Positions 37,128 through 46,289 of a stretch of 64,000 bases of DNA are shown in pieces; the stretch's first letter is position 1; the number at the start of each line of letters is the position of its first letter. The DNA is from Chryseobacterium oryctis (GTDB taxonomy: Bacteria > Bacteroidota > Bacteroidia > Flavobacteriales > Weeksellaceae): positions 620,001 through 684,000 of the forward strand of contig NZ_JAPDHV010000001.1 in assembly GCF_025971925.1 (NCBI RefSeq). The letters run 5' to 3'. The notes beneath the pieces were generated by a model that was not told the origin of the DNA, searched no databases, and worked only from the letters and a program-made list of their open reading frames with translations. A program made the translations under genes and the position numbers.

Positions 37128-37793
37128 TTATTGAGTTACAAAATGAAAAATTGCGATAAAAATAAAACCTGCCGGAATAAGGATAGAATACCACTTTCCA
37201 ATAGCTTTGATTACTGGAGTGTATTTTGGGTGTCTAGCCCCAATTGACTGGAATGAAGACTGGAAACCATGAGCCAAGTGTAATCCTAACAGAACAAAAG
37301 CAATCACATAGATTACCACTCTCCAAAGATCAGCAAACTTCTCATGAAGCTCAGGCCAAAAACGTTCTGAATCAGGAGCAATTCCTTCAACATACTTATA
37401 ATTCATTTCATGTAACCAGAAATCATATAAGTGTAAAGCTAAGAATGCTAACACAACCGCTCCAGAAATAATCATATTTCTAGACATCCATGTAGAATTC
37501 ACAGCAGCATTGTTTGCAGCGTACTTTACAGGACGCGCCTTATTATTCTTAATTTCTAATACGAATCCCATTACAAAATGGAAAATCACAGCAAAACCAA
37601 GAATAGGCTGCATTAAAATCTGAACAAACGGATTATAGCCCATAAAAGTAGAGGCTGTATTAAAAATATCGCGGTTAGGCAATACAGATAATAAGTTTGT
37701 TGTTAAATGCAGTATAAGAAAAACCAGCAAAAACATAGCTGATAATGCCATCGCATATTTTCTACCTATCGTAGAACTCGTTAAACCTGCCAT
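37128..37793 (-). CDS. sdhC: Succinate dehydrogenase cytochrome b subunit
   Basis: A 221-residue membrane anchor with five predicted helices and several conserved His ([39 protein letters not shown]) able to ligate two hemes, as in type-B diheme quinol:fumarate reductases. One subunit replaces the SdhC/SdhD pair. It is first in the operon. Confidence 0.95.
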   Translation of the reverse strand: MAGLTSSTIGRKYAMALSAMFLLVFLILHLTTNLLSVLPNRDIFNTASTFMGYNPFVQILMQPILGFAVIFHFVMGFVLEIKNNKARPVKYAANNAAVNSTWMSRNMIISGAVVLAFLALHLYDFWLHEMNYKYVEGIAPDSERFWPELHEKFADLWRVVIYVIAFVLLGLHLAHGFQSSFQSIGARHPKYTPVIKAIGKWYSILIPAGFIFIAIFHFVTQ

Positions 37794-37817
37794 ATAAGTT
37801 TAAATTTGAATTTCCCA

Positions 37818-37846
37818 CAAAATTAAGAAATGTTAACAAAATCAAA
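37818..37846 (-). promoter_or_regulatory. sdhCAB promoter
   Basis: On the minus strand TTTG (37846-37843), 17 bases and TAATTTTG (37825-37818), 24 bases before sdhC. Confidence 0.7.
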
Positions 37847-37936
37847 AAGTGAGAAATCTCACAATTAGTCAGTTTGTAATCTTTCTAAATAACATTTTTA
37901 AACATTGTAAATAAAAGAAAGAAAAAAATATCAAGA

Positions 37937-39706
37937 TTAATTTATTTCGTAAACCTTTCCGTTATAAACAATTTTTTGAGTCAATGGAGGAAGAATCTTG
38001 ATTTCCACTTTATCAAGACGTTTTGTAGAGCTATACGGATTAATAATAAATTGCTTAATCCTGTTTATGTCTGTGTTTTTATTAATCCAAAAACAAGCTG
38101 CACCTCCTTCTTTCACAGAAAACAATTGGGTTTTGTTAAAATTATGAATTAAAACTTCCGACTTTTGATGAGCATACCAGTCGAAGCCAATTCTTAAAAT
38201 AAAAAAAACAAAAATTGAAATTACTAGTCCTGTAGTGTTCCTAATATCTACTTTTAAAATTACAAACCTTAAAACATAAACAATCAAAAGTAATGAGAAA
38301 ACTTCTGTAAGGTTCATCGGAATTCGATCAAAAAACAATATCTCAAAATCTGCAAACCAGTGAATAACTTTCAGTAAAACCTGAATTATAAAATCATAAA
38401 CAGCATTAATGAAATCAAAATCAACTTTAAAAGCCATTAAGCCTGTCACTGCAAATGAAAAAACAATAATTATTTCCGAAAAAGGAACGATAAAAAAATT
38501 AGCGACTATCGAAATAAAAGAAAACTGATGAAAATAATACAATACTAAAGGAAGTGTTGCCAACTGGGCGGAAATGGAAATCGAAACGGTATTAAAAATT
38601 ATCTTTTTCAACCTATTATCCTGTTTGGGAAAACATTTTAAAATAGGCTGATTCAACCAAAAAATTCCAAGAACAGCCAGAAAACTTAACTGAAAACCCA
38701 CATCAAAAAGTTGATGAGTATCAAAAATCAAAATAATAAAAGCAGACAAAGCCAAAGAATGTAACAAATCTGGCTTTCTTTGCAACAATACATAGATAAA
38801 GTAAACACTCAACATAATACTGGAACGAACTACAGAACTTCCAAAACCAATGAACACAGTAAAAAGCCAAATAAAAATCAAACTGGAAACGATTGCATAC
38901 TTCCTAAATCTAACAGGAAATATTTTCATCAATAAAAAATACATCATCCCGAAAATCACAACAATATGTGTCCCTGAAATCGCCAAAAAATGCACCAATC
39001 CAGATTTATTAAAATCCTGAACGGTTTGAGAATCAATTTCTGTTCGGTCGGCCAAAATAATTCCCTTTAAAAACTCTCTTGTTTTGGATGACATCGTAGA
39101 TTCATCAATATTCTGAAGAACATCTAACCTCTTTTGGGAAAATTTTTCGTTTAGATTTAAATCATCTCTTTTAGCAGAATAAAGTTCGCCTGACAAATAA
39201 CATTGGTATTCAATACCTTTTCGTTTGAGATATTTTGCATAATCAAACTGAAAATCATATTCTGGAGATTTTGGCTTCGTTATATAAACTTTTGCTTTAT
39301 AATAATGTTTAAAATCTAACTCTTTTTCATTTTTAGAAACATACAAAACAGCATCAAAAGTTTCTTTTCTCAACTGAGAAATAATTTCATACTTCCTATT
39401 CTTCTCATTTGAATTCAGTTTTTTTGATAGTTTAAAAACAATTGTTTCATTTTGAGAAATCAAAGTATTTTGACTTGAAAAAGTGTTGTAAAAATGTAAA
39501 ACAACACCCACTCCAAAGAACATCAAACCAAGTAAATATGGTCTTATTTTATAGAAAAAGAAAGATTTAAGAAATGTAAAAATTAAAACACAAAAACACA
39601 GAACAATTACATCATAGATGTAATTTTCATCTAATACAAAATAATCCTGAAAGAAAATTCCAAGAATAAAACAAATCGCAAGGATAAATAGAGGTTGTTT
39701 GTTCAA
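37937..39706 (-). CDS. comEC: ComEC/Rec2-family competence membrane protein
   Basis: A 589-residue polytopic protein. It has N-terminal membrane helices, a soluble DUF4131-like domain (about 85-180), then the Competence core with the conserved GLVHFLAISGTHIVVIFGM and GFGSSVVRSSIMLS helices. ComEC forms the inner-membrane channel for single-stranded DNA uptake. The metallo-beta-lactamase domain found after the channel in Gram-positive ComEC is absent; only about 70 residues follow the last helix. The start is a TTG at 39706 (an in-frame stop lies 24 bases upstream and no ATG is available near the first helix). Its presence does not prove natural competence. Confidence 0.9.
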   Translation of the reverse strand: MNKQPLFILAICFILGIFFQDYFVLDENYIYDVIVLCFCVLIFTFLKSFFFYKIRPYLLGLMFFGVGVVLHFYNTFSSQNTLISQNETIVFKLSKKLNSNEKNRKYEIISQLRKETFDAVLYVSKNEKELDFKHYYKAKVYITKPKSPEYDFQFDYAKYLKRKGIEYQCYLSGELYSAKRDDLNLNEKFSQKRLDVLQNIDESTMSSKTREFLKGIILADRTEIDSQTVQDFNKSGLVHFLAISGTHIVVIFGMMYFLLMKIFPVRFRKYAIVSSLIFIWLFTVFIGFGSSVVRSSIMLSVYFIYVLLQRKPDLLHSLALSAFIILIFDTHQLFDVGFQLSFLAVLGIFWLNQPILKCFPKQDNRLKKIIFNTVSISISAQLATLPLVLYYFHQFSFISIVANFFIVPFSEIIIVFSFAVTGLMAFKVDFDFINAVYDFIIQVLLKVIHWFADFEILFFDRIPMNLTEVFSLLLIVYVLRFVILKVDIRNTTGLVISIFVFFILRIGFDWYAHQKSEVLIHNFNKTQLFSVKEGGAACFWINKNTDINRIKQFIINPYSSTKRLDKVEIKILPPLTQKIVYNGKVYEIN

Positions 39707-39840
39707 TTGTGTTTTTATGTCACCAAAATATCAAATAATCAGACATTTCACTAACACAAATTTTACAATTTTTCGAAATATTATTGAACTAAAGCTTAAA
39801 TAAAGAGCGTGATTTTTTACTAAAAAATTAAAAATTTCAT

Positions 39841-40944
39841 TTAAACTTTCAAGATAACTTCTGCTGCTTTTTCACTAGCTCCTTTTCCACCAAGCTTATG
39901 TCTTAGAAGTTCATAATCTTTCAAAACTTCAGTTCTTTTTTCAGATTCAAGAATTTTATTCAACTCCTCAACCAAATTATTGGTATTAAGCTCATCCTGA
40001 ATCAATTCTTTCACCACTTCTCTATCCATAATCAGATTGACCAAAGAGATGTATTTTATGTTTTTCACCAATCTTTTCGCAATAGCATAAGAAATTTTGC
40101 TACCTCTGTAGCAAACAACTTCAGGAATATTCAACAATGCTGTTTCTAAAGTCGCCGTTCCGGAAGTAACCAAAGCTGCTTTTGAACATCTTAACAAATC
40201 GTAAGTTTTATTAGAAACAAAGTGAACATTCTCATCTACATATTTTTCATAAAACTCTTTCGGAAGACTTGGCGCACCTGCAATCACAAACTGGTAATCT
40301 TTAAAATATGGTCTTACAGAAAGCATTAATTCCAGCATCTTTTCAACTTCCTGTTTTCTGGAACCTGGCAAAAGTGCAATGATTTCCTTTTCGTTTAACC
40401 CGTTTTCTGATTTGAAATTTTCAACATTGATATCCTGAAGCGTAGAAATGGCATCTAACAAAGGATGCCCTACAAAATGAGAATGAACTCCATGTTTTTT
40501 ATAAAAATCTTCCTCAAACGGAAGAATCACCATCATTTCATCCACATATTTTTTAATAATCTCGACTCTTCCCTCTTTCCAGGCCCAAAGTTGAGGAGAA
40601 ATATAGTAAACGACTTTAATTCCTAATTCTTTGGCAAATTTTGCAATCCTTAAATTAAAACCGGGATAATCTACCAAAATCAAAACATCGGGTTTATTAT
40701 TTTTTATATCCTCTTTACAAAATTTAATATTATTCAGAATCGTTTTAAGGTTCATCACTACCTCTATGAAACCCATGAACGCTAAATCTCGGTAATGTTT
40801 CACCAATGTTCCGCCTTGTGCCTGCATCAAGTCACCTCCCCAAAATCTAAATTCCGCGTTTGAATCTTTCTGTTTCAAAGCTTTCATCAAATTACTTCCG
40901 TGTAAATCTCCAGAAGCCTCACCTGCGATAATATAATATTTCAT
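39841..40944 (-). CDS. lpxB: Lipid-A-disaccharide synthase
   Basis: A 367-residue GT19 glycosyltransferase that joins UDP-2,3-diacylglucosamine and lipid X in lipid A synthesis. The N-terminal IIAGEASGDLHGSNLM, the YYISPQLWAWKEGR stretch, the LPGSRKQEV loop and the VTSGTATLETALL motif are complete. I place the start at 40944 (MKYYIIAGEASG), which fits the family; an in-frame ATG at 40968 would add eight residues. A -7 box lies 60 bases upstream (41005-41012) and overlaps the divergent promoter of the DUF2480 gene. Confidence 0.96.
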   Translation of the reverse strand: MKYYIIAGEASGDLHGSNLMKALKQKDSNAEFRFWGGDLMQAQGGTLVKHYRDLAFMGFIEVVMNLKTILNNIKFCKEDIKNNKPDVLILVDYPGFNLRIAKFAKELGIKVVYYISPQLWAWKEGRVEIIKKYVDEMMVILPFEEDFYKKHGVHSHFVGHPLLDAISTLQDINVENFKSENGLNEKEIIALLPGSRKQEVEKMLELMLSVRPYFKDYQFVIAGAPSLPKEFYEKYVDENVHFVSNKTYDLLRCSKAALVTSGTATLETALLNIPEVVCYRGSKISYAIAKRLVKNIKYISLVNLIMDREVVKELIQDELNTNNLVEELNKILESEKRTEVLKDYELLRHKLGGKGASEKAAEVILKV

Positions 40945-40994
40945 TTCTATGTTAAGGATAGAGAACAAATTAAAATCTTGTTAATCTTAATTTG

Positions 40995-41002
40995 TAAATT
41001 TG
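40995..41002 (+). promoter_or_regulatory. DUF2480 gene -7 box, overlapping the lpxB promoter
   Basis: TAAATTTG, 21 bases before the ATG at 41024. The opposite -7 box for lpxB starts only 3 bases further on. Confidence 0.6.
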
Positions 41003-41004
41003 CT

Positions 41005-41012
41005 CAAAGATA
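41005..41012 (-). promoter_or_regulatory. lpxB -7 box
   Basis: TATCTTTG on the minus strand. Polymerase bound here would cover the divergent box at 40995-41002. Confidence 0.6.
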
Positions 41013-41023
41013 ATGATAAAAAT

Positions 41024-41533
41024 ATGTCAGAAGAATTTGAAATAAAAAATAAAGTTGCAGAAAGTGGTTTGATAAATTTTGACCTTTCTAGTTTGATTCC
41101 CAAAGGAGAACGAAAAGGGATTGATCTTAAAGAATTTCTTTTCATGGAAATGGTCTTGAAGGAAAAAGACTTCAGAGAAAAAGTTGCCGCTATTAATGTC
41201 GATGAATATAAGGACTCTTATGTTTATATTTATAATTCTGCAGACACAATTGTTCCTCTTTGGGCATACTTTTTAATTACAGCAAAACTTACAGATGTTA
41301 CTAAAAAAATAGTTTTTGGAAACCATGAAGATTTGGAAGTCATTTTAATGCACAATGCTATCCAAAGCCATGATTTTGATAATATGAGAGGAAAACGAGT
41401 TTTGGTAAAAGGCTGTTCAGATAAGGAAATTCCAGAAAACGCTTATATTGAATTGGTAGAGCAATTAAAACCAATAGTAAAATCCTTAATGTTCGGTGAA
41501 GCATGTTCAAATGTTCCTATTTTGAAAAATTAA
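41024..41533 (+). CDS. DUF2480 family protein
   Basis: A 169-residue cytoplasmic protein of a Bacteroidetes family with no assigned function. Family features include the opening NKVAESGLINFDLSS, the GERKGIDLKEFLFM segment and LKEKDFREKVA. I chose the ATG at 41024; the longer reading frame begins with a TTG at 41000 that is itself part of the promoter box. It is followed after 2 bases by the GT-C-like gene. Confidence 0.85.
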   Translation: MSEEFEIKNKVAESGLINFDLSSLIPKGERKGIDLKEFLFMEMVLKEKDFREKVAAINVDEYKDSYVYIYNSADTIVPLWAYFLITAKLTDVTKKIVFGNHEDLEVILMHNAIQSHDFDNMRGKRVLVKGCSDKEIPENAYIELVEQLKPIVKSLMFGEACSNVPILKN

Positions 41534-41535
41534 GC

Positions 41536-42780
41536 ATGAATAAATATTATATTGCTTTACTTTTATTTATTTCCTTTACCATAATATACTATTTAGGAAG
41601 TTTTTCAAAAATCCCATTTGGAGACTCTATAGGCTTTGTATTAGAAACTGAAAAGATGGAATTCATTCCCTCATCTACTACACATACTCACTTTCTTTTT
41701 ATTAACACATTGATTTTTTTGAAAAAAATTGCCCCTGATATTGAAAGTGTTGAAATCGGAAGGTTTTTAACAATCATATCAGCAAGCCTTTCACTTTCTG
41801 TTCTTTATAATATTATTTTTAAAATCATTAATAACCACTTCTACTCTATTATTGGTACAATAATTTTTGGTTTTAGTTTCTCTTTTTGGAGAAACACTGA
41901 AGGTTTAGAAGTCTATACATATAATCTATTATTTGTAAGTTTATTTATTTGGTTTTGCATAAAATTTTTAATTGATGGTAACACAAAAAATTTAATTTAT
42001 TCAGCACTCTTTTTAGGTCTTGGCTGTTGGGTTCACATTCAGGATATACTAATGATTCCTTCTTTTTTATTTTTAGTTTATAAATCAAAAAACTTAAAAA
42101 TTAAAATTTTATCTTCCTTAGTCCTAGGAACCTTATTTTTCGGACTTTTCATCTTGGCTATTGCTAATAAACACCCCTTAACAAGCATATTTTCATCAGG
42201 AACCATTGCTCAACATATTGAATTAAAAAGCATTTTAAAAAACGTTTTTGTAGGAATTGGCTATCTTATTTATAACTTTTGGTATTTTATAATATTTTTC
42301 ATTATTGGATTAATAAAAATCTATAAATACAATCTCAATTTATTCATATTCCTTAGCTTAGCCTCATTACCTATTTTTGGGTTCGCAGGTGTTTTTGCAG
42401 TATCTGACAATTATGTTTATTTCATTCCATTCAATTTTATAGTGACTATTTTTATAGCATTTGGCTTTTATAGCTTAAGTCTAAAAAAATATGTAAAAAC
42501 ACTTTCCTACTCATGCATTCTAATTCCTCTCTTTTATTTATTAAGTTTCAAAATAGCCTTCCATACACCGCAAGGATTAAAACTTAATGAAACCAAAAAC
42601 TATAAAGGAGGGCTAAATTACTATTTACTCCCTTGGATGAACAACAATGTAGGGATTTTAGAGTTCACAATTGACAATAGAAAATCCCCCGACAGAATGG
42701 AATGGATGACAAAAGCAGCTAAAGAATTAATAATGATTAAATCTAAATATCAATCACCTGAAGAAATCCGAAAACTTTAA
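41536..42780 (+). CDS. Polytopic membrane protein, DUF2723/GT-C-like (possible protein O-glycosyltransferase)
   Basis: A 414-residue protein with about ten predicted membrane helices. The first periplasmic loop (FGDSIGFVLETEKME, then SSTTHTHFLFINTL) and the segment WRNTEGLEVYTYNLL resemble the N-terminal core of DUF2723/GT117 enzymes, which belong to the GT-C superfamily using lipid-linked sugars. It is far shorter than typical members (often 900 or more residues) and lacks their C-terminal soluble part, so the assignment is tentative. The start at 41536 was preferred over 41503 because the latter overlaps the upstream gene. Codon content is very AT-rich (many Ile, Phe, Lys). Confidence 0.65.
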   Translation: MNKYYIALLLFISFTIIYYLGSFSKIPFGDSIGFVLETEKMEFIPSSTTHTHFLFINTLIFLKKIAPDIESVEIGRFLTIISASLSLSVLYNIIFKIINNHFYSIIGTIIFGFSFSFWRNTEGLEVYTYNLLFVSLFIWFCIKFLIDGNTKNLIYSALFLGLGCWVHIQDILMIPSFLFLVYKSKNLKIKILSSLVLGTLFFGLFILAIANKHPLTSIFSSGTIAQHIELKSILKNVFVGIGYLIYNFWYFIIFFIIGLIKIYKYNLNLFIFLSLASLPIFGFAGVFAVSDNYVYFIPFNFIVTIFIAFGFYSLSLKKYVKTLSYSCILIPLFYLLSFKIAFHTPQGLKLNETKNYKGGLNYYLLPWMNNNVGILEFTIDNRKSPDRMEWMTKAAKELIMIKSKYQSPEEIRKL

Positions 42781-42825
42781 CATTAATTTCTGATTTAAAA
42801 AAAACATTTTGGGTATATTTTTTGA

Positions 42826-42833
42826 TAACTTTG
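42826..42833 (+). promoter_or_regulatory. DUF937 gene -7 box
   Basis: TAACTTTG, 30 bases before the ATG. The -33 box is unclear. Confidence 0.55.
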
Positions 42834-42863
42834 AATTTCTTAACAATTTAATAAACACAAACT

Positions 42864-43517
42864 ATGAGTTTAATCGACTTGCTTACAGGAAACACTGGTA
42901 ACGAAGTTGCACAACAAGCAGAAAACAAATTTGGTATCAGCAGAAATCAGGTTCTTGCCTTACTCGCTGTAGCTGCACCACTAATTATTTCTTATCTTAG
43001 AAAAAAATCTCAAGATTCTAACGAAGCTGAAGCTTTAAATAATGCCCTAGATAGAGACCACGACGGAAGTATTCTTAATGATTCTTCACAACTAGAAGCA
43101 AGACAAGCTGAAGGTGGTTCTATTTTAAGTCACATTTTTGGTGGAGAAAAACAAACTGTAGAAAATCAACTTTCACAAAATACAGGAATATCAATTGATA
43201 AAATCGGACCTATTTTAGCAATGTTGGCTCCGGTAATCATGGGATATATCGGAAAAGAAAAACAACAAAGTAATGTTGGAGCAGGAGGTTTAGGAGATTT
43301 ACTGGGCGGAATTCTTGGAAATGCTTCAAACCAAGCTCAAGCTCAACAATCAAACCCTCTAAATGACATTTTAGGAAGCGTTCTTGGAGGAGGCCAATCT
43401 CAATCTTCAGGAAATCCTTTGAATGACATTCTAGGAAGCGTACTTGGCGGTGGTGGAAACCAACAACAAGGAGGAGGATTAGGAAGCATCCTTGGAAATC
43501 TTTTAGGAGGAAAATAA
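42864..43517 (+). CDS. DUF937 domain-containing protein (YidB-like)
   Basis: A 217-residue protein. Two helical DUF937 segments (about 12-45 with LLAVAAPLIISYLRKK, and about 100-135 with ILAMLAPVIMGYIGKE) flank the acidic linker DRDHDGSILND. The C-terminus is Gly/Gln/Asn-rich with two near-copies of NPLNDILGSVLGGG, each about 21 residues apart. No signal peptide is seen. The function is unknown; it is transcribed alone between a -7 box and a terminator. Confidence 0.85.
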   Translation: MSLIDLLTGNTGNEVAQQAENKFGISRNQVLALLAVAAPLIISYLRKKSQDSNEAEALNNALDRDHDGSILNDSSQLEARQAEGGSILSHIFGGEKQTVENQLSQNTGISIDKIGPILAMLAPVIMGYIGKEKQQSNVGAGGLGDLLGGILGNASNQAQAQQSNPLNDILGSVLGGGQSQSSGNPLNDILGSVLGGGGNQQQGGGLGSILGNLLGGK

Positions 43518-43534
43518 AAATAATTTATGCCCAT

Positions 43535-43569
43535 AAAAAAGACCGAGGAGAAATCTTCGGTCTTTTTTA
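43535..43569. terminator. Bidirectional terminator between the DUF937 gene and bTHX
   Basis: The stem GACCGAGGA/TCTTCGGTC (one G-U) with flanking A and T runs serves both convergent genes. Confidence 0.88.
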
Positions 43570-43575
43570 TTTTAG

Positions 43576-43695
43576 TTACTTTTTAGATTTTTCTTCTGAA
43601 GCTACAATTAATTTTGACTTCTTTCTAGGCCTTCTTTTACCATAACTTCCTGAATTAATCTTTCCTCGTCTTGATTTTTTGTCTCCTTTTCCCAT
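43576..43695 (-). CDS. Small ribosomal protein bTHX (30S protein THX)
   Basis: A 39-residue, very basic protein (MGKGDKKSRRGKINSGSYGK then RRPRKKS and a short acidic-basic tail). It matches the MGKGDKKTxRGK...GxYGxxRP pattern of the Thx family, which sits in the head of the 30S subunit in Thermus and is widespread in Bacteroidetes. It is too short for default ORF cut-offs and easily missed. ATG at 43695, stop TAA at 43576. Confidence 0.9.
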   Translation of the reverse strand: MGKGDKKSRRGKINSGSYGKRRPRKKSKLIVASEEKSKK

Positions 43696-43862
43696 AATAA
43701 TTAAGTATTAAGTATTTGTTGTTTCTACGAATTTAAAAAAGATGTATTAAAATCACAAAATATGGTTATTAAAATTTTCATAAACTTATTATCCTATTTT
43801 TCATAAAAAGTAACACTTTTACTAACTTTAAAGCAGAAAAAAAAATAAAATCTGATCAAAAC

Positions 43863-43897
43863 TTGGCAAAAACTATCAAAAAAATAAATTAGCTTTG
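43863..43897 (+). promoter_or_regulatory. Promoter of the ankyrin gene
   Basis: TTG (43863-43865), 24 bases and TAGCTTTG (43890-43897), ending 23 bases before the ATG. Spacing is slightly long. Confidence 0.5.
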
Positions 43898-43920
43898 TAT
43901 ATTCTTAAAAATAATGTTTT

Positions 43921-44358
43921 ATGAAAAAAATAATCTCTACAACTTTAGTATTTGGATTTTTTCTTTTCGCCAACTCCCTTTTTGCGCAGGAAATTTCAAA
44001 AGAACAAATGCTGGCTTTTCAATCTGATAAAGTAGAATCTTTCAAAACTGCCTTTTCAAAAGAAGATTACGACAAATGTTTTGCCGTAAAAGAAAATTCT
44101 TACAGTCTTCTTTCTTATAGTATAAAATATGAGAGGAAAAATATTTTTAACCATTTACTAAACAGTGGTGTTGATATAAATAAATCATGTGACAATCAAA
44201 CTCCTTTAATGGTTGCAGCCAGATACGGTAAGGTAGAATTAGGCAAAGCACTAATAAAAAAAGGAGCTAATAAAAATACTAAAAACAATAGCGGAGAAAC
44301 AGCAAAAGATTTTTCAGCGAAATACAAACATCCTGAATTTGCTGCAGTTTTAAAATAA
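43921..44358 (+). CDS. Exported ankyrin-repeat protein
   Basis: A 145-residue protein with a signal peptide (about 1-22, ending FANSLFAQ) and two to three ankyrin repeats (SLLSYSIKYERKNIFNHLLNSG, then TPLMVAARYGKVELGKALIKKGA). The repeats form a protein-binding surface, and the export signal places it in the periplasm or outside. Partner unknown. It is a single gene with its own promoter and terminator. Confidence 0.85.
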   Translation: MKKIISTTLVFGFFLFANSLFAQEISKEQMLAFQSDKVESFKTAFSKEDYDKCFAVKENSYSLLSYSIKYERKNIFNHLLNSGVDINKSCDNQTPLMVAARYGKVELGKALIKKGANKNTKNNSGETAKDFSAKYKHPEFAAVLK

Positions 44359-44378
44359 TTTTAAACTAAAAATAAATC

Positions 44379-44405
44379 AAAAACTTCCTTATTGGAAGTT
44401 TTTTT
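44379..44405 (+). terminator. Terminator of the ankyrin gene (its T run forms part of the aspS promoter)
   Basis: The stem AAAACTTCC/GGAAGTTTT with a 5-base loop is followed by T. The T run plus the following G gives the TTTG that lies 22 bases before the aspS -7 box. Confidence 0.88.
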
Positions 44406-44436
44406 GTGCCCAAAATCTGCAAAAATCCTATCTTTG
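44403..44436 (+). promoter_or_regulatory. aspS promoter
   Basis: TTTG (44403-44406), 22 bases and TATCTTTG (44429-44436), about 60 bases before the ATG. Confidence 0.7.
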
Positions 44437-44496
44437 CAAACGAAAAATCTAAAGTTCAGATTTGAACTTTAAACATTGAACTTTAAATAAATAATT

Positions 44497-46251
44497 ATGT
44501 TTCGATCGCACACAAACGGAGAATTATCTCTAAAAAATCTTAATGAAGAAGTTACACTTTCAGGATGGGTACAAACCATTCGTGATAAAGGATTTATGAT
44601 TTGGATAGATCTTCGAGATCGTTACGGAATTACACAGTTGGTTTTCGACCAAGACCGTTCTACAGCGGAATTGATGGAAAATGCTAAAAAACTGGGGCGT
44701 GAATTTGTCATTCAGGTTACGGGAAAAGTAATTGAAAGAGTAAGCAAAAACCCCAATATACCAACCGGAGAAATCGAAATTTTAGTTGAAAAACTTACAG
44801 TTCTTAATGAATCTCAACTTCCGCCTTTTACTATTGAAGATGAAACAGACGGTGGTGAAGAATTAAGAATGAAATACCGTTATCTTGACATTAGAAGAAA
44901 CCCTGTAAAAGATAAATTGATCTTCCGTCACAAAATGGCTCAGAAAGTTAGAAATTATCTTTCTGACAACGGATTTATTGAAGTTGAAACTCCAGTTTTA
45001 ATTAAATCGACTCCGGAAGGTGCAAGAGATTTCGTGGTTCCAAGCAGAATGAGTCCTGGACAATTTTATGCATTACCACAATCTCCACAGACTTTCAAAC
45101 AACTATTGATGGTTGGAGGAATGGATAAATATTTCCAGATTGTAAAATGTTTCCGTGATGAAGATTTAAGAGCAGACAGACAGCCTGAATTTACTCAAAT
45201 CGATTGCGAAATGGCTTTCGTAGAGCAGGAAGATGTCATGAATGTTTTTGAAGGAATGACTAAAACTTTATTGAAAGATATTACTGGTCAGGAATTTGGA
45301 GACTTCCCAAGAATGACTTTTGCTGATGCGATGCAGAAATACGGAAACGATAAACCGGATATCCGTTTCGGAATGGAGTTCGTTGAACTGAACGAATTAG
45401 TAAAAGGAAAAGATTTTAAAATATTTGATGAGGCAGAATTAGTTGTAGGAATTAATGTTGAAGGATGTGCAGATTATACAAGAAAACAAATAGACGAGCT
45501 TGTAGATTGGGTTAAACGACCTCAAATCGGAGCTTCAGGAATGGTATGGGTTAAATTCCAGCAAGATGGAGTAAAAACTTCTTCTGTAAATAAATTCTAC
45601 AACGAGGAGGATTTAGCAAAAATTATCGAAAAATTCGGGGCTAAAGAAGGAGATTTGATGTTGATTCTTTCAGGAAACGAAAACAAAGTTAGAACTCAAC
45701 TTTCTGCTTTAAGAATGGAGCTTGGAAACCGTTTAGGATTGAGAAAAGGAAACGAATTTGCACCACTTTGGGTAGTTGACTTCCCGTTATTGGAATTTGA
45801 TGAAGAAAGCGGACGTTATCACGCAATGCACCACCCTTTCACCTCTCCAAAACCAGAAGATATTCATTTATTGGAAACTGATCCAGGAAAAGCCAGAGCT
45901 AATGCTTACGACATGGTATTGAACGGAAACGAAATCGGTGGAGGTTCTATCAGAATTTTTGATAAAGATTTACAATCAAAAATGTTTGATTTGCTAGGAT
46001 TTACTCCGGAAGAAGCAGAAGCTCAGTTCGGGTTCTTAATGAACGCCTTTAAATACGGAGCACCACCACATGGAGGATTAGCGTTCGGTTTTGATAGATT
46101 GGTTGCTATTTTAGACGGAAATGAAGTGATTAGAGATTATATCGCTTTCCCTAAAAATAATTCGGGACGTGATGTAATGATTGATGCTCCTGCTCCGATT
46201 GCAGATGAGCAACTTGATGAATTGGAATTACAATTGAATTTAAAATCATAA
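44497..46251 (+). CDS. aspS: Aspartate--tRNA ligase, bacterial type
   Basis: A 584-residue class II synthetase. An N-terminal OB-fold anticodon-binding domain (1-110) is followed by the catalytic core with motif 2 region [18 protein letters not shown], an inserted GAD domain (about 290-415) and motif 3 in [10 protein letters not shown] near the end. The length and the GAD insertion mark the bacterial AspRS. Whether it is discriminating for Asp or also charges tRNA-Asn cannot be told here. Confidence 0.97.
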   Translation: MFRSHTNGELSLKNLNEEVTLSGWVQTIRDKGFMIWIDLRDRYGITQLVFDQDRSTAELMENAKKLGREFVIQVTGKVIERVSKNPNIPTGEIEILVEKLTVLNESQLPPFTIEDETDGGEELRMKYRYLDIRRNPVKDKLIFRHKMAQKVRNYLSDNGFIEVETPVLIKSTPEGARDFVVPSRMSPGQFYALPQSPQTFKQLLMVGGMDKYFQIVKCFRDEDLRADRQPEFTQIDCEMAFVEQEDVMNVFEGMTKTLLKDITGQEFGDFPRMTFADAMQKYGNDKPDIRFGMEFVELNELVKGKDFKIFDEAELVVGINVEGCADYTRKQIDELVDWVKRPQIGASGMVWVKFQQDGVKTSSVNKFYNEEDLAKIIEKFGAKEGDLMLILSGNENKVRTQLSALRMELGNRLGLRKGNEFAPLWVVDFPLLEFDEESGRYHAMHHPFTSPKPEDIHLLETDPGKARANAYDMVLNGNEIGGGSIRIFDKDLQSKMFDLLGFTPEEAEAQFGFLMNAFKYGAPPHGGLAFGFDRLVAILDGNEVIRDYIAFPKNNSGRDVMIDAPAPIADEQLDELELQLNLKS

Positions 46252-46256
46252 ATTAG

Positions 46257-46282
46257 AAGCGGAGATTTTTCTCCGCTTTTTT
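46257..46282. terminator. Terminator between aspS and the convergent SDR gene
   Basis: The stem AAGCGGAGA/TCTCCGCTT with a 4-base loop is followed by a T run for aspS. It also lies just after the SDR stop codon. Confidence 0.88.
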
Positions 46283-46289
46283 ATTTCTA

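Noticed and set aside
41000..41023. TTG start of the DUF2480 reading frame
   Set aside because: The TTG belongs to the promoter box TAAATTTG, so it would lie upstream of the transcript start; the ATG at 41024 is better.
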